From Lingula anatina (taxonomy: Eukaryota; Brachiopoda; Lingulata; Lingulida; Lingulidae), in contig NW_019775770.1 in NCBI RefSeq assembly GCF_001039355.2, forward strand, positions 77,431 to 141,430: a DNA stretch of 64,000 nucleotides, written 5' to 3'. The notes beneath the pieces are model-generated. The model saw nothing but the letters and a program-made list of their open reading frames with translations. It was not told where the DNA came from and made no database searches. Both the position numbers and the translations under genes were made by a program. This document shows positions 39,001 through 54,000 of the stretch, one piece after another (the stretch's first letter is position 1; each line of letters starts with the position of its first letter).

Positions 39001-42000
39001 ATGTGTGGATTTTGATTTTTTATTTTGGATACCCATTGCAAATAATCTTCTGAGTTTAGTTCATTTTTGGTTCTGTTACAATATTTCCTGAACATTGTTA
39101 CACTACTTCCTTATACACTGTTAACATGTTTTTTTTAATGGTTGTTACTCACCTGTTGTAATTGGGCTCATTGAGCATTGTAAGGAAGCTGCTGAGCATG
39201 GTTGTGTATTTGCCCATACCACCCATGTCTACACCAAACTTGGACAGCATGTCGATGTTCTTAAACATGCGTTCCATCTGGCCAATCACGTAGCTCCATG
39301 TATCCATACTCTTGGGCTGTTCTATTGCACGTCTCATCTACAAGGAAAAGGTTTGTCACTGGTGTCACTTTGTGTCATTTAGTGAAAGAAACCATACATT
39401 TAATAGTGTATTTGAAACTTTTAAGATGAAATGTACAGTCACCAGTGAGATATACAGCAAATACAAGGTGACCCATGAAATTAGTCAATAATATACAGAA
39501 AAATGAATAGAATTAGAACCCATTGGAGGAGGAATTGACAAACATACAAAAAGTGAAATGTGAAGCATCTTGCATGCGTACCTGTTCGACCATCATATTC
39601 ATGTCCATTGCATCCAAGAATTTCTGAGTAAACAGAGAATCATTTTTGGCTGTAGCACACAGCTTTTGTTGGATTTTCACAGTGTCAAGGCCCTCTGGGA
39701 AGTGGAACACGGTGTTAAATGCTGTCGCATTACACAGCATACTGGCAAAATCTGAGGACATGCCCATGAACTGAAAAAAGTATCAAACATTAGAGTCAAG
39801 AAGGAAAAAGTGATTTATTTCAAAAGAATGTGGAATGCTGTTATGTCCCTTTGTGTGACAACTGTGCTAAAATTGAAACTTTATGCATAACTGTGCCTGA
39901 CAAAAATTAGATCTCTAAAAATTGCAGGGGAATTTGCCAAAGTGAAAAAAATATATACATAAGAAGAAAACTGATCTAAAGCCAGGCCAGATTGTCTCCA
40001 ATTTCTCTTTATAACTGATTGGATTCCATCCTAAAACATAGTACACGTACCTTGATAGGGAACATGCCAGCTGTCATAAACTCAGCAGCAAACTCTGGGC
40101 TCATGGCTGCAGTCAGCATCTCTTGCATGGCGACTGGATCAGGAAGCATGTCCACCAACCGAACCGTGAAGTTTCGAACTAAAAAATTTTAATTTACATC
40201 ATGGTCAAATCTCACTTTTTCAGATTCATCGTTTTTTTAATTTCTGACTTTTGTCATCTACAAAGACAACTTAAAACATCACACTTTGAATGAATTCAAG
40301 ATGGAGAAATACTGATAAATGGAAACCCGTAATTGCTTAGTCATTCATTACGTACCCTGCATTTTCTCCATCTGTGTGTTGAGGTAGTTGGCAAAGACAG
40401 CATATCCGTTCACATATTTTGTCAGCTCTGTCCAAATCTCACTGTCACTGAACAATGGATCCAGGGTGCGGAGGGTATCCAGCATTCTACATTCAATAAT
40501 ACATAACACTTTATTACTATTCAACATGTTCCTCAATGATTGTTCTGGGGTTTTGTTAGCTCACAATGAATTTAATAATCTTATACCATTTTTTTCCTGT
40601 GTAAAAGCACTTATAATATTTAAAATGAACATAAAACATTGTCCAAATTTAGGATAACAAAAGAAACTCTTTATCTATATTAATAAACAAATAGCATGGA
40701 AATAACAGCTGTCCATCTGCTATACAGAGATATCCAAATAAAATTTACAAACTGGACAATGAACATGAAAATGGAATGAAGCTTACAGCAGTATGTTGCC
40801 CTCTGTGGATGCCATACTGAATGTATTCAAAGCATGTAGCCAGTAAGAGGCATTGAATGTGCCAAGTCCAGAGTTCATGAACTGCAGTTTTTCCAGCACA
40901 CCTATCATCGTCCTGACACTGTCTGTGAGTGCGTTCAAGTCCAAATTGGGAGAAGTCACATTCAGTGCAAATGTGTAGTCACCCACTCGTATAGCATGCA
41001 TATATCTCCATTGCCAGAGCTGTAAAATAAGGGAGGTTTTTTAAACATCAGACTCAAGTGGTGAATGCTAGTTTTGCTAGTTAATGCTTATAAATATAAG
41101 TTTGACAAACTTTATATCAATATAAAACCAATATGAAAGACAATGTAACCAATATGAAAGACAGCTGTCAAACCTGTATCCTTTTTTTTTTGCTTTATCA
41201 GTGCTTGATTAATATTTACATACTAGAGAAGAATTGAAATGAAGATTAATTAAAATACATTTCCTGTTTATATATACCTTCCCCATGGCAGTACTTACAG
41301 TTTGCTCAATGCTGTACAGCTCCCCTGCAGACATATTTTGCCTGAGAGCCTTCCAGGCAGCATCTGGCTGATGGTTGCACCAGATCTGCTGCAAGGTGGC
41401 AATCTTTGCTGGCTTCATATCCAGTAATGTGGTCACTGCAGATGTGTTTTGGCACACCAGCTGTCCAGTGGGGCTGTCACGCATCAATGCCTTCATCTGA
41501 AGTAAGATGGAAAAGTTAGAATTGTTATTTTTTAAACAAGGAAGGAATTTTATGGACAAATTCGTAGTTGACCCTGTCAATTGGTAATAATAACAGAAAT
41601 TTTGCAGTAAATGAAGGGAAATCTTGTTGAGTGGAGAAAATTGTTGAAGGTGTACTAATAGAAATTTACATATTTTTATTTGAATGTTTATACATATTTT
41701 CCTCCCTATTATTTCCTTTGGACATGGCAAAGGGGATGGTGTTTTTTTTTCTTAGCAATATTAGAAAAATTCTATAAATACTATCAAATCCAGAAACTAT
41801 CTGTCTCCTTACCACGCCTTCTGTTCTCTCTAGTAATACAGAACCAGTGGCCATTGTGCCAGAAAGGCGCATCATGTCCTTGAAGAAGGAAGCCAGGGCT
41901 GTCTGGTTCTGCATCAGACGTTCTACAGTCCATCCTTGATCTGAAACAGACAATTTTACAAGTTTGATTAAATTGATAATCAGTAGTGTGGGGTCTTGGT

Positions 42001-45000
42001 TCCCAAGATATGTCAGATTGAACTTCAATAGATTTAACTCAGAAAAACTTGTTTAGTTAAAAGTCACACTGCTCATTATGCTTTCTTTAAGTCCCTTTCT
42101 CAGTAATGGTAAAGCAAGGAAACGGCTACATGCATTTTTCTTTCCAGAAGGCACAGATCAACTAAACAATAATTGCTGTACTTGTATCAAAGCACAACAA
42201 TATGACAATAAAGATAAACACAACACTAGGACAGACGAGAACACTTGACAAGTGCTTGGCTGCTCTTATTATGCTCATTAATTTCTAATGTGACCACCTT
42301 GCTTTCTTCACAATGTGAACAAGCCCTATGTACAATCACCTAAAATCTCACTGAAGAAGACAGCAGTGTCATCAAAAGGTAATTCTACAATCAAATCAGA
42401 TTGAACTTTTGATTGGCTTACCTGCCAGCCTGGAGAGCTGTGCATTGATCATCTGCAGGTTCCAAGCCATGCCATTCAACAGTGAAGCGTCCATGCCATT
42501 CAACAATGGAGCCAGAGATGTTATCAACTGAGTCACCCTGAATGGACAGGTAAACACAAGAGGATAAATGTCTGTTAATGAGTTTCTGCTGCTCTTTGTT
42601 GACGTTAAGTTCACCTGTACCAGGTAGTACATGTATCTGGTCCAGGTGACAGTTAATACCTTTAGTATGTCCCTTTAAATGCTCAGAATATTAATTAACA
42701 GTAACAAATTTTAAAATGTCATGTTTATTCATCTAATGAATTTTATTAAAAAAATAAAATGAAACCTACTAAATGGTATATGCAAAATTCCTTAAATTTA
42801 AGTCCATTTATGTAATCTTTCTTTACACTGGTGTAAAAAAACATATCTATTAGGTACAAAAATATTCCTCAGTTTCAAGGTACTAATTCAATTTGCTGTC
42901 TCATGAAGGATTAACACAAGCATACCTTATAGAATGTAACAATTACTTACATCTTGGGATCAAATGTGAAAGGCTGCATGGCTCCAGGATTCAGGAGCTG
43001 GCTGGTATTGAGTGACCTGAGGAAGTCAGCGGTGGAGAGATTGGTGGCCAGACTGGTGATCAGGTCACTCAGCTTCTGGGTCTTCACCATGTAGGCTATC
43101 CAGTCAAATGAAGTGCTATTCGAGTTCAGAATGTCAGTAATCTAGAAGTATAAGAAGGATAATAAGAAATATATACAGACATTTCAGATTTGAAGGTATT
43201 ATTTTTCCATTTACTCACATATCTTTAAAAAAAATCATTCTTCATCAGTAAAAGCAGCCAAAAAAAAAAACATCATTCGCTTTACTATTTATATAGTATT
43301 GCCCTGAAAAGATCAAACTAACCTGTCCAGTCAGTCTGTTGATGTCCAGCTGCCTCTTTAACTCATTCAAGATGACAGTGGTGTTAACCTGGCACAAGGA
43401 ATCCTTCAGTTGTTCAATGGCATTAATGTCAGCCCCTGGCAAGGTCAACACCTGAGACAGGTCCTGACTACAGAACTGGCTGGGGTTGCTTATTAGCTCA
43501 TTCAACTGAAAGTGTAAAAGGTTGTGGCAATTTTATTACCTGTTTTATCTTTAAAAAAAAACTTCACAGATATCACTATATTTTCTCAAATCTGAACTAA
43601 TGAAATGGCAAATGGAGGTTAGTTATTTAATACACTTGATTCAGATGACTTGGACATCATGTTGGGATCATAATGCACTGAAAGTGTGATCCAGTTACAT
43701 TTGTTCACTTCTTGCAGCAATATTTGGTGAAAAATGTATGTTAATGTTATTGCTGACTGAAGCCAAAGTATTATACATTTATCTCCAAATATTACTAAGC
43801 CAGGATGTAAAAAGCATACAAATATACCATGCCAACAGAATAAAACTTGTTTTAAATTAGCAAGCATTTTAGGTTTGATTTTCTCACAACAGTAATAACG
43901 ATTCCTTCTTACACAAATAAGAAAATAAGAAGACTATAACCTTATTTCTGTATTGCTTACCTTGGCTGAGTCTACATTAGCAGTGAGGAAAGTCTGTACA
44001 ACACTGGGGTCTATGTTCAGTACATTTTCCATTACGTTCACCAGACTTGTAACATTGAGCAGCAGACTGTTCAAGCTCAAAGGTTTCCCTGGAAGAAGAG
44101 AAAAATGAGAAATGAGAAAAATTAGATTAAGACTCATAAACAAGCAACTAAATTTATGCAATCTACAAATGAAATATTTTATCTAAGCTGCATTATAAAA
44201 AATTGCTGTAATAATACACCTCACGTGAAATTTATTTAAAATGTAAGGACATTATGTCTGATAGTCAGAAAACATGAAACTATGCATCTCTATTTGCACA
44301 GGGCACAAAATTATCTTGAGGACAATTTTAAAGAATTTATTTATCAGTACAATAATGAAATATAAATGGGGAATAATTTTGTTTGACAGGCAGATGTAAA
44401 TTTCATACCTTGCATTTCTTCAAGTCGTGTATTGAGGACATCAATAATGAGGTCCATTATTCTGAGATATTTGATGGTTTCTCGTCCAAAACTTGTGTTC
44501 TGCATCATAGGACTCAGACTCTGCATAATGGCAGCTAACCTGAAACATAAAACCATCAAAATTTCTGTAATGTTTTATGTAAAAAAGAGGAAGTCTTTTT
44601 CTATATCATAAAAAGAGGATGGAATAAGTTACATGAAAAACTGCAGCATAACACTACTGCTAACAGCCATCATTATTACTCAAAATGGTTGGACATATGA
44701 AGTATGAAAAAAAAACTTACGAATTAAAATCAACATTTGTCAATGCCGTCTGCCACTGTTCAGCGAACCTGGCAAACACTGGGCCCAGGTTAGTGATGTT
44801 GACAATGCTCATGAGCTCTTGGTCCACTTTTGGTGGATTCTGGATCATCTGCCGGATCACTGCTTCTAATTCACGGGCGTGTCTAATGGCTGCCATCCAG
44901 TCAATTTGTACAGGTTCAGCCGAGGTCATGCCATTCACAATCTGAAAAAGTACTCATTTTTTTTAAGCAAATACCTCACAGTGATAAAATTTATTTGCAC

Positions 45001-48000
45001 ACCTAAATCATAAATTCAATTTTGTTCATAAAAACACCTCTTGCATGTGCAACCCAAAAATATAAAGCTGTGATACATTACAAAATTAAATCAAACATAT
45101 TCTGAATTGACAAAATGATCAAATTTCTCTATGAATTATGTTTTAACATAATAATTAATTTTACCATTAAATAGTCAGACTTAGTGGAATAGGTGATGAC
45201 ACATATGAATTAGATCAACTTCACATGTATAACTGGTTAAAATATGACTTAACATGAAATGCATAAATAAAACTATCAAACTGTAAGTTTGTGAAGATAA
45301 GTAGACATCCAGCTGCAATAACATATGAAAATCATTTTTTTATTCTTTCAATGGACTTGCTTAAATTACAGTGACAGACAAAAGTCGATCATTACAATGT
45401 CACCTTTGGTACCATTTTACAACTCCAGTAAATGACTAAAAAGAAGAAAGTTTTAACATATAATATTATGGATCTAAATGTAGTCACCATATCAATGAGC
45501 TGCTGCAGATTGAGTTGGCTCAAGAATTCCTGCTGTAACACAGTGGTGTTCAGTTGACATAGGGTTTGCTGGAGCTGGTCCAGGCTCATGGTGGCATTGG
45601 AAGGAAGCTCTAGCAGTTCCTCTATACTTGATGTACACAGGATCTGGTCTGGGTTTGGTGAAGCCACCAATTCTGCCAACTGAAATTCCACAAATAATGT
45701 TGCCAGTTATCATGGAATGTGAACTTGTTACGCAGTGTATAGAGTGAAAAAATATATTGAATACAAAGAAATGACTTTTATCAGTACTAACTCTGATCAC
45801 TATTCAGTAATTTGAGTTTTTTTGTGTTACTTCTAACCACTTAGTTTATATTTAGAAAAGGTATTTAGAGACTTTCCTTGAATACGCATATGAAGAGAAG
45901 TTTATGATCAAATAATATCATATCAACTTCATTTAATTCCAAATCCATTGCCATTTTTTACAGAAGTTTTGATAACTCTATTTCAATATTTACCTTGTTG
46001 GGTCTGAACCTGGCCGTCATTAGTGTCTGGATAGTTTCGTCATCCAAGTTCAACTGAGCTCTCAACAGCGCAATGTGCTGGGTGGCATTCTTCAGGAGTA
46101 CTTCCAGAGTGATTGGTTGGGCTAAAATAATGAGTTAAGAAACAAAAGTTCATAATTAGGCAAAACTAAAAAACATAGCGAATTCAACTGTAAAATCAAC
46201 TTATATATTTTCTTTCATATACCTGATTTGGGAAAATAAGTGAATGCATCCACAAAGCAAAGCCAATAACACAAAACATTACAAGAGTTGAAAACATATT
46301 TTAATCTGCCCACTTCAACTTGAGCAAACTACATAGATATACTAAATGCTTTATGGCCGAGCAGTGATTGTTGGAAGGCAGGGGGGGAAAGGGGGGGGGG
46401 AGATGAAGAAAGAAAAGGGATCCCATACCTTGGAACTCTCGGAGTCTGTCAGTCAGGGTCTCAGTCAGGAAATCCATTGCCTTGAAGAACATGAGGAGGT
46501 CATTCCCACCAGACATGTTCTGTATGGCTGGTGTGATGCTCTTCATATAAGCTGCAACCCTGAATGATAAAATGTTCACAATAATTTCACAGTCTAATAT
46601 ATATTTAATTTCATATGAAAAAAATATTTTTTGTCACTTATTGCCAACTGCCTTTCAATTAAAATTAAATTCTCACTATTATCTTGAAGTATATCAAGGT
46701 TACAATAATATTGTCTTTTGTAAATGATTTTTCAAAAGAAAAAAAAAACTTCAGTGTGAATACTGTTGATATAGACAAATTATGTAACAATAATAAAATT
46801 TTAATGAATCAATGCCAATTTGTCACAAAAGAAAGAATTTATATTAAGAAAAAAAGTTTAAAAAATTAGTTTCTCCTCAAAGAGTCACCTACATTGCTAC
46901 AATATCCTCGTTGTTGAGAGTTGATGCTGTTGCCATCCTTTCCAGCCATGCAGTGAAGTTGCCATGGAAATTAAAGAAATCCTGTACTTTGGGTAAATTG
47001 ATGTTGGTGAAGACGACTCCAAATCTCTCTCCCAGTCTCAGAGAACCAAGGAGGACCTCAGTCCAGTTGAATGGTCCCATTGAGATGTTGTTACTTGCCT
47101 TGTAGATCTGAATGTAATAATGGAAACCAATTAATAAAAAAATACAATTCAGGGCGCTGCTGACTTAAACTCCCCTTATAAAACAAGATAGTTAAATTAC
47201 AGGAACACAAACATTTTGGAAACTACCAACACTATATGAAAAGGATTTTGTTTTGTTTGTTATTATTTGCAAATGGGGACAGCTTTTTTTCATTCTAACT
47301 CAATCTATCAATTCCATTTTTCATAAAAAACTGGGATATTCTAAAGAATCATCAAAATTAATTTTGTAAAACTGGTTTTCCAACTACCATCACAAATTTC
47401 TATGGTAAAAAAGCTTCAAATTAAAAATCAAATCAAATAAAATTTACTCACCACTTCAGCAATGGCTGGGTAGTTGATTTCATTCATAAATTCCACATAG
47501 ACTGCTGTAAAGTTGGTTTTACACAGGACCTCCTTGACGGCAGTGACGTTAACTGTGGCAGGGTAAGTGGTGGCATCACCGCACATCAACGCCTGAATGT
47601 CTGCTGGGTCTGTCACAGCAGCAATCTGAGCAAGACAGAGTCATGGGTTAATTTAAGCCATTCTTGGAGAATAAAGCCAGAGATATAGGCCTCAGAAAAC
47701 CATTACAAATGGTACAGCAATTAAACGTATCAATAATGGAAAAACTGTCTTTGAAAAACAGCTGATCAGACTAGTAACTATATTATAGTAACTATATTCA
47801 TTTTTCAGGTGCCAACTCAACTAGCCAATAGATTCTAATCATTGACTATCACCACAGACTAGATACTATATAAACATTTGTACCTTCAGATACTATATAA
47901 ACATTTGTACCTTCAGTGGATCCACTTGGGCATAAGTAAAGGCCTTGGTGATGTCTGGAGCCACTTCAAATGCCTTCTCCATGAAGTGAACAAAGTTGGA

Positions 48001-51000
48001 GGAATTCTTGAAGAAGGTCTCCATGGTCCAGGTGGTGGCTGGTTCTATAATACGAAAATAAACTCTGATTAGGAATAATTTGGCATCCATTTTCAAGATT
48101 AAAACAACTTTTTCTCAAAACAACTTCGATTTGTAGAAAAAATATTCTATTTGTAGAAAAAATATTCTATTTGTTTCAAAGGTTAAGATCTAAACCTGAA
48201 TATAAAAGCTATAAGGCATTTCAGGTTTTTATCTAAACCTTGAAAACTTACAGCAGTCTACAAAAAAGTATTTTAATTTTTACACAACTATTAAATTTTT
48301 GACAATAGCTGCGTCACAAAAATGGAAGCCACTTACGTGGTAGCCCTTCTAATTTTTTCTCCATCACATTGATCAAAATCCTCTGAATCTCCAACTGTGG
48401 CCTAAGCTGCATTCTCCAGAAATCTGTGGTTTCTAACAAAGGTGTCATCTGGTTCAACTGTGCTCCAATTCTAAAACAAAACAACGAAACATGTGACTAT
48501 CAGAAACACATTATTATTTTTATCTCATTTATCTAAATTGCTTCATAGAAAATATGTATATTTTATCATTTTTGTGTTCTTAATAAATATAAAACAAAAT
48601 ACAAACAAGGCATAACAATAGCATACTGCATGATTGTTTAGAAAAAAACTGCCTGAAGGCACTGCTGGGTTCTCCCATATGTCAAAAAATCATTTCTAAA
48701 CTGCTCTGCTTAATGAGTCTCAACTTACACAATCATCATCTCCCGTGTATTCAGCATGCTGGCATTTTCCAGCTTTTTCATCCAGGTGTTAAAATCCCCA
48801 TTGAACATGTAGAACTCAGGTTGGGCCAGAACACTAAGGTAGGAGGTATTGGTGAAGACAAGACCCAGTTTTTCTCCGAGCTTGTACATTTCTCCCAGAG
48901 TAGAAGTCCAGTTAAATGGACCCAAGTCCATTCCTGAATTGGCTTTGTGTAACTGGAGGTGAAGAATCATATTTTTTGACTTCATTATAGCTATGAAAGT
49001 TCTGACTTTCTTGACTATCTGCTAAAAACAAAGGTAAATTAAATGTGGACTTACTAAACAAGTTTTAAGGTATTTACATCAAAACACTGAAGAAAGAGAT
49101 ATGAGACATTTAATGATAGCTAGCACTCACCACATCAGCAATGGCCACATAATTAATCTGGTTCATCATCTCCACATAAATGGCTGTGATGTTGGTGCCA
49201 CAGAGCACCATCCTCACTGCGGTCTCATTGATACCAGGTGGCAGCACAGTGGATGGTGAACAGAACACAGCTTGCAGGTCTTCAGCACTTTTTGCTTCAC
49301 CAATCTACAATACAATGTATGTACAGAATATCAGTTTTTCTTTACATTTGTTTCTAAATAGCACTATAGGTATTCCCAACTTTGAGTTGAAAAGTTTACG
49401 ATCTTCAACAACCTTTTCAAATCTTAATGAAATTTAATTGAAGGTTATTACTCCAAATTTGGCAGATTAATCGGGAAACCATTAATATGAAATGGACCAC
49501 GATTGTGAACTTTACGACTGATTACTGGTGTAGAAAAAAATAACACCTTGAGACACAAATAGATTTTAAATACATGCACAAAAAACATATATAAGAAACA
49601 AAATATCACTCTTGAAATTCTCTACCTTGAGTGGATCAACTGCTGCATAGTTGAGGACCCTAATGATATCAGGGGTGATGGCAAATGCCTTCCTCATCAC
49701 ATCAGTAAAGTGGGTAGCATTCTTAAATAGTGTTTCCATGGTGACAGGGTTTCCACCTTCGAAGAAGAAAATGAATAAAAATATATCTAAAGTACAGTCC
49801 ATATCACTCAAGACTAAACTAAAAAATAGTCTTTATCATTTCCTTGTACAGTAATTCTTAGTATAAAACCTTATATTTATGATGAATTTCTTTGTTGGTA
49901 CCTTTGAAAGTCCTTTTGAAGTCAATAATATCTACTCTTTGGTACAAACTTACTTATCAGTCCATCTAGCTGTTTATTCATCACTCTTGCCAAGATGTTC
50001 ATGATTTCTAGGGTTGGTTTTGTATCTCTCCAGAAGGTGACATTTTCCAGGAATGGGGTCAATTGGTCCAGGAACATACCAAATCTGAAAACAGTTAGAT
50101 AACAGGAATGAAATCAACAAGCTTAAAATACAATACAAAAAGTCATTTCTATGCAAGTAGTAGTATATCATACTAGGTGAATTATAGAGTTATGCAGTTG
50201 TGTAAATTGCTTTTAAAAGTTATTAAAATTCATCCTAAATTAAATTTTCTACAATTATTTTTATTTAAAACTAAACAAAAAGGAACAATAGCCACTTTAT
50301 CTAGTGTATTCCTCTCCTCATAAACAAACAAACAAACAAAAAAAACAAACAAACAAACAAACAAACAAACAAACAAACAAACAAACAAACAAACAATAAA
50401 TAAATAAATAAATAAATAAATAAATAGATGAAATATGACTTACGTTTCCACGGTGAGTGCAGGCAGGTTCTGTGTGACAGTCAGCAGGGTGCTAGGAGAC
50501 AGGGTACCATTAAAGCCTGTGAAGAACTTGGTGACATCTCTCCCATTAAACTCCAAGTGAGTGGCATTGACCATCTGCATGATGGTGTTACTGATCTCCT
50601 GGGACACCTGCATGTACCTCTCCATGTTGAAGGTGCCACTGCCATTGAATGCTGCCATAAGCTGGAGACATAAAAGTGATATCATAATCATACCATATAT
50701 ATATGCAAATATCATAAATATTTCAACTCACACCAGCAGCAGGTTTTAACAGTTTATGTATAGGGACATTTGTACTGGGTAAATAGAGAGACACACAAGA
50801 CATATTCTTTTACATATGCTAATTTAAGATGGGCCTGCCTTAATGATGAAAATCTAGGCCACTTCCCCATGACATGATGACATCATAATACTTACATTAT
50901 TAATCAGTTGGGGTATGTCCAGCTCATCGGTCAGCACTTGCCCTAACTGTGTCCAGTTGGTGCCACACAGTGCCCTGATGGCATATGAGGTGTTAAAGGT

Positions 51001-54000
51001 GTCGGGGAAGTAGAAGTATTCCAACAGCTTGGCCTCGCTACAGAACACAGCGTCCATCTCTGCTGGGGTCAGCTGAGACCACTGGACAGCCTGAAGGTTA
51101 ATGGAACATGTAATTGTGTTTCTTTGTCTGGTAAAATGGCATAATTTGTTTCTAAATTGTTAAAATCTTAGAAGATAACATCAAGCAAGAATTAAGAAAA
51201 TTATTAAGCTATCAAAATAGCAGTCTCACAGTATATAACCTCTGTATCAGCATATCTTTAAGGACTATAATTACATCAATGCAATGATTGTCTTTAAAGT
51301 CATAAAACATGCTCTGTATTGTTAATTCTCTAAAATTATTGTCAATTTCTAGCACAAGTCCTACCTTCTCCATCCTGATGCTAGCTGACATCATGGCATT
51401 GACCACATCAGGCGCCAGGTGGAGTACCATCTCCATCATATCTCTGACGCGAGTGACGTTCTTGAAGATATTTCCCAATCTTATCACGCCTCCCTCTGGT
51501 CTGAAGTGACCCAGCATCGTGTTCAAGTACTCCATCAAGACCTGACCAGACTTGAAGTAAGTTTCAATGAAATTTAGGTTCTGAGTTTCTGAAAGTTGGG
51601 CGAAGGTCATCATGGCAGTCTCTATCCATTGGTTTATATTAGAGACATCCATCTGGGAGACAAACTTTTTCCAGATGGCCTCGAACTGGGCCACGTCCAG
51701 CTGTGGGACCTGGAAGTTAGGCTGCTTCTGAAGCAAGGTCTGGACATGCTGGGAGAGTTCCATGGATCCTTCCAAAACCTCTCTCCAGTTGACCTTCACT
51801 GGAACGCTGGAATTCAACTTGGCGATCACGGTGTCAAGGCCAAGTTTCTTCATTACTTCATACGTAATAACAGTCTCGTTGAATTTGCAGACATGTGCTG
51901 CTACTGCAGTGACATTCACACCAGCAGGTACTCTCAAGACTGTGCTAATTCCATGGGTTTCATTGCATACAAAGTCCCTCCAGTTCCCATAGCTCATTGC
52001 CTTCATAACTACAAGTGGGTCACTCACAGAGGCCTGCAGGAGCACCTCGGCCACCTGTGGTGCAATGTCCAGTGTTGTGGTCAGGTAGTCCAGTAAAGCA
52101 GGGGTGTCCGAGAAGATGTCTGCCAGAGTAAGGTTCTTTCCTGCCCACGTGGAAACGTGTTGGTTGGTCACTTTGATCAATGTGTTCAGCACCAACATCA
52201 CTTCATTAAAAGTGGTGTCATTTTCAAAGGCTTGGAATAAAGCACCCAAACCAGCTGCACCCCTATAACATAGAAGAATTTCTCAGTAAAAAATAGGTAT
52301 TTAGTGACTTTTAAGTTACAGCTGTATGGAAAATAATAACATGATTCAATTGTGGTCTTGATAAGTCACTTTGCAGCTATTTTATCTCTTTTCATATTCT
52401 TTTAAGTCCTCTTAAATCTAATAAAAATATTTCTTTGAAAGAACTTACTAATACATCTATCAACAGCTATACATTCATCATTCTTGCTCTGTAAATAATA
52501 ACCATTTGTCAATGAGATTACTACTAGTAATAGCTGTTCCATTAACTGTTATTTAAATAACCAAGTTATTGAGTACTTACTGCCTGAGAGCCATCAGTGG
52601 ATCATTCTGACTCTCAGAATATTTGACCAAAATCTCCAGCCACTGTGTTCCATTCATCCAGGCAGGATCTACAACAAACTTAGGTGGATTTGTGGCCCAT
52701 TCTGTGATCAAGGCCTGTAGCTCTTGTTGTTTCATGGCATAGGCAGTATAATTTGTTGACTGGTTGCTGTTAAACTGAAAGATAACAAGTGATATATTAT
52801 AACTTGCTGAGATTGTTTGTTGTTGAATATTTCACAGTGTTTCAAATAAGAACTGTTACATTAAAAACACACATTTTATGATAGTGAAAGAATTTTATTT
52901 AACATTACCCCCTTGTCTTAAAAATTAAAGTTCCATAACATAAAAATATCGCAACCTGCAAACATGCTGGAGGTGCATTTTGTTTCTGAAATATGTGGTT
53001 TAAAGAAGATTTTTGAACTGGGCAAAATAGTTGTCCATTCAAAAAACATTAAGAAGCATCTCCATCTAAAACTGTTCATAAGTTTCAAGCAAAAACACGT
53101 AAAAATATATTTAAACAACCAGGACTTCAATAGTACTTACTGCATTAATTATAGCTTGGATGTTGAACTCTTTTACAAGTTCCCCATAAAGCATTGTGAC
53201 GTTGATTTTGCAGAACTCCAATTTCAGAGCCTCCAGATCAATGTTGGAGCCAGCAGGAATGTTGAAGTAGTCAGAGATGTTGGAATAAGGAGATGGGGTA
53301 CAGATCTTAGTCAGAGCTGAAGCTGCACTCTCTCCAAATAATCCCATAAACTGTAAACACAGACCAGACATATACGGTAATATAAAACTTTTTGCAAAGT
53401 GACTACTAGTGACTACAGAAAGATATTTTAGACTTTCATCACAGCAAAAGCTCAGAACTTTATATTATAACAAAATTTATGACAAAATCTAGTAGCCATT
53501 ATATAATTTCATAAGTTTTATACATTTTTCTTATGTCTTTTTTTTTCAATTAAGAAGGGCTTCTCTTTAAAGATACGCTAAGGCAAGCACTGTGGCATAA
53601 ATTGAAATTCATCATACAGAAAAAGAGCCTAGTTATATGATCATGGAAGTATGACATTCATTTTCATTCTTTCAGGATAAGACAAGATATAAAATCCCAA
53701 TTAAAAGAGAGAAGTTTAGATGCAGCTCTAGTTTCCTCATACCTTTTCATTACTTTGGGAATACATCAAGACCTGCATAATGTCTGGAGAGCTGCGGAGC
53801 ATGGCCAGCAGTTTCTTAGTTTCAGGGGATTGGGCAAAGAAGTCAGAGAGCTGTCCGTGGGTAGCTAAGAATGAATGTGGATAAGTAAAATTTAAATGAC
53901 AAAATTTACTGAGCTTAGTTGTCTCAAGTATTTTTTAGTGTTTCAAATGACAAAGTTAAAAGAACCAGCTTTATATAGTAAAAACATGTTATTTAACATT

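Larger units (their letters stand above)
46893..48470 (-). other. Extracellular module 10
   Basis: A 48337-48470, B 47911-48044, C 47452-47625, D 46893-47107. C pair LMCGDA / VLCKTNFT. D carries [10 protein letters not shown] and FGVVFTN, shared with module 9. Confidence 0.9.

Noticed and set aside
42037-42421. Possible extra exon between module 13 A and B
   Set aside because: The flanking exons join in phase without it and no frame here shows module similarity.
50322-50425. Tandem array considered as CRISPR-like or satellite array
   Set aside because: Simple tetranucleotide repeats without spacers in an animal intron.
51596-52096. 166-residue plus-strand open frame opposite the fused exon
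   Set aside because: Shadow of the long minus-strand exon; no homology features of its own.
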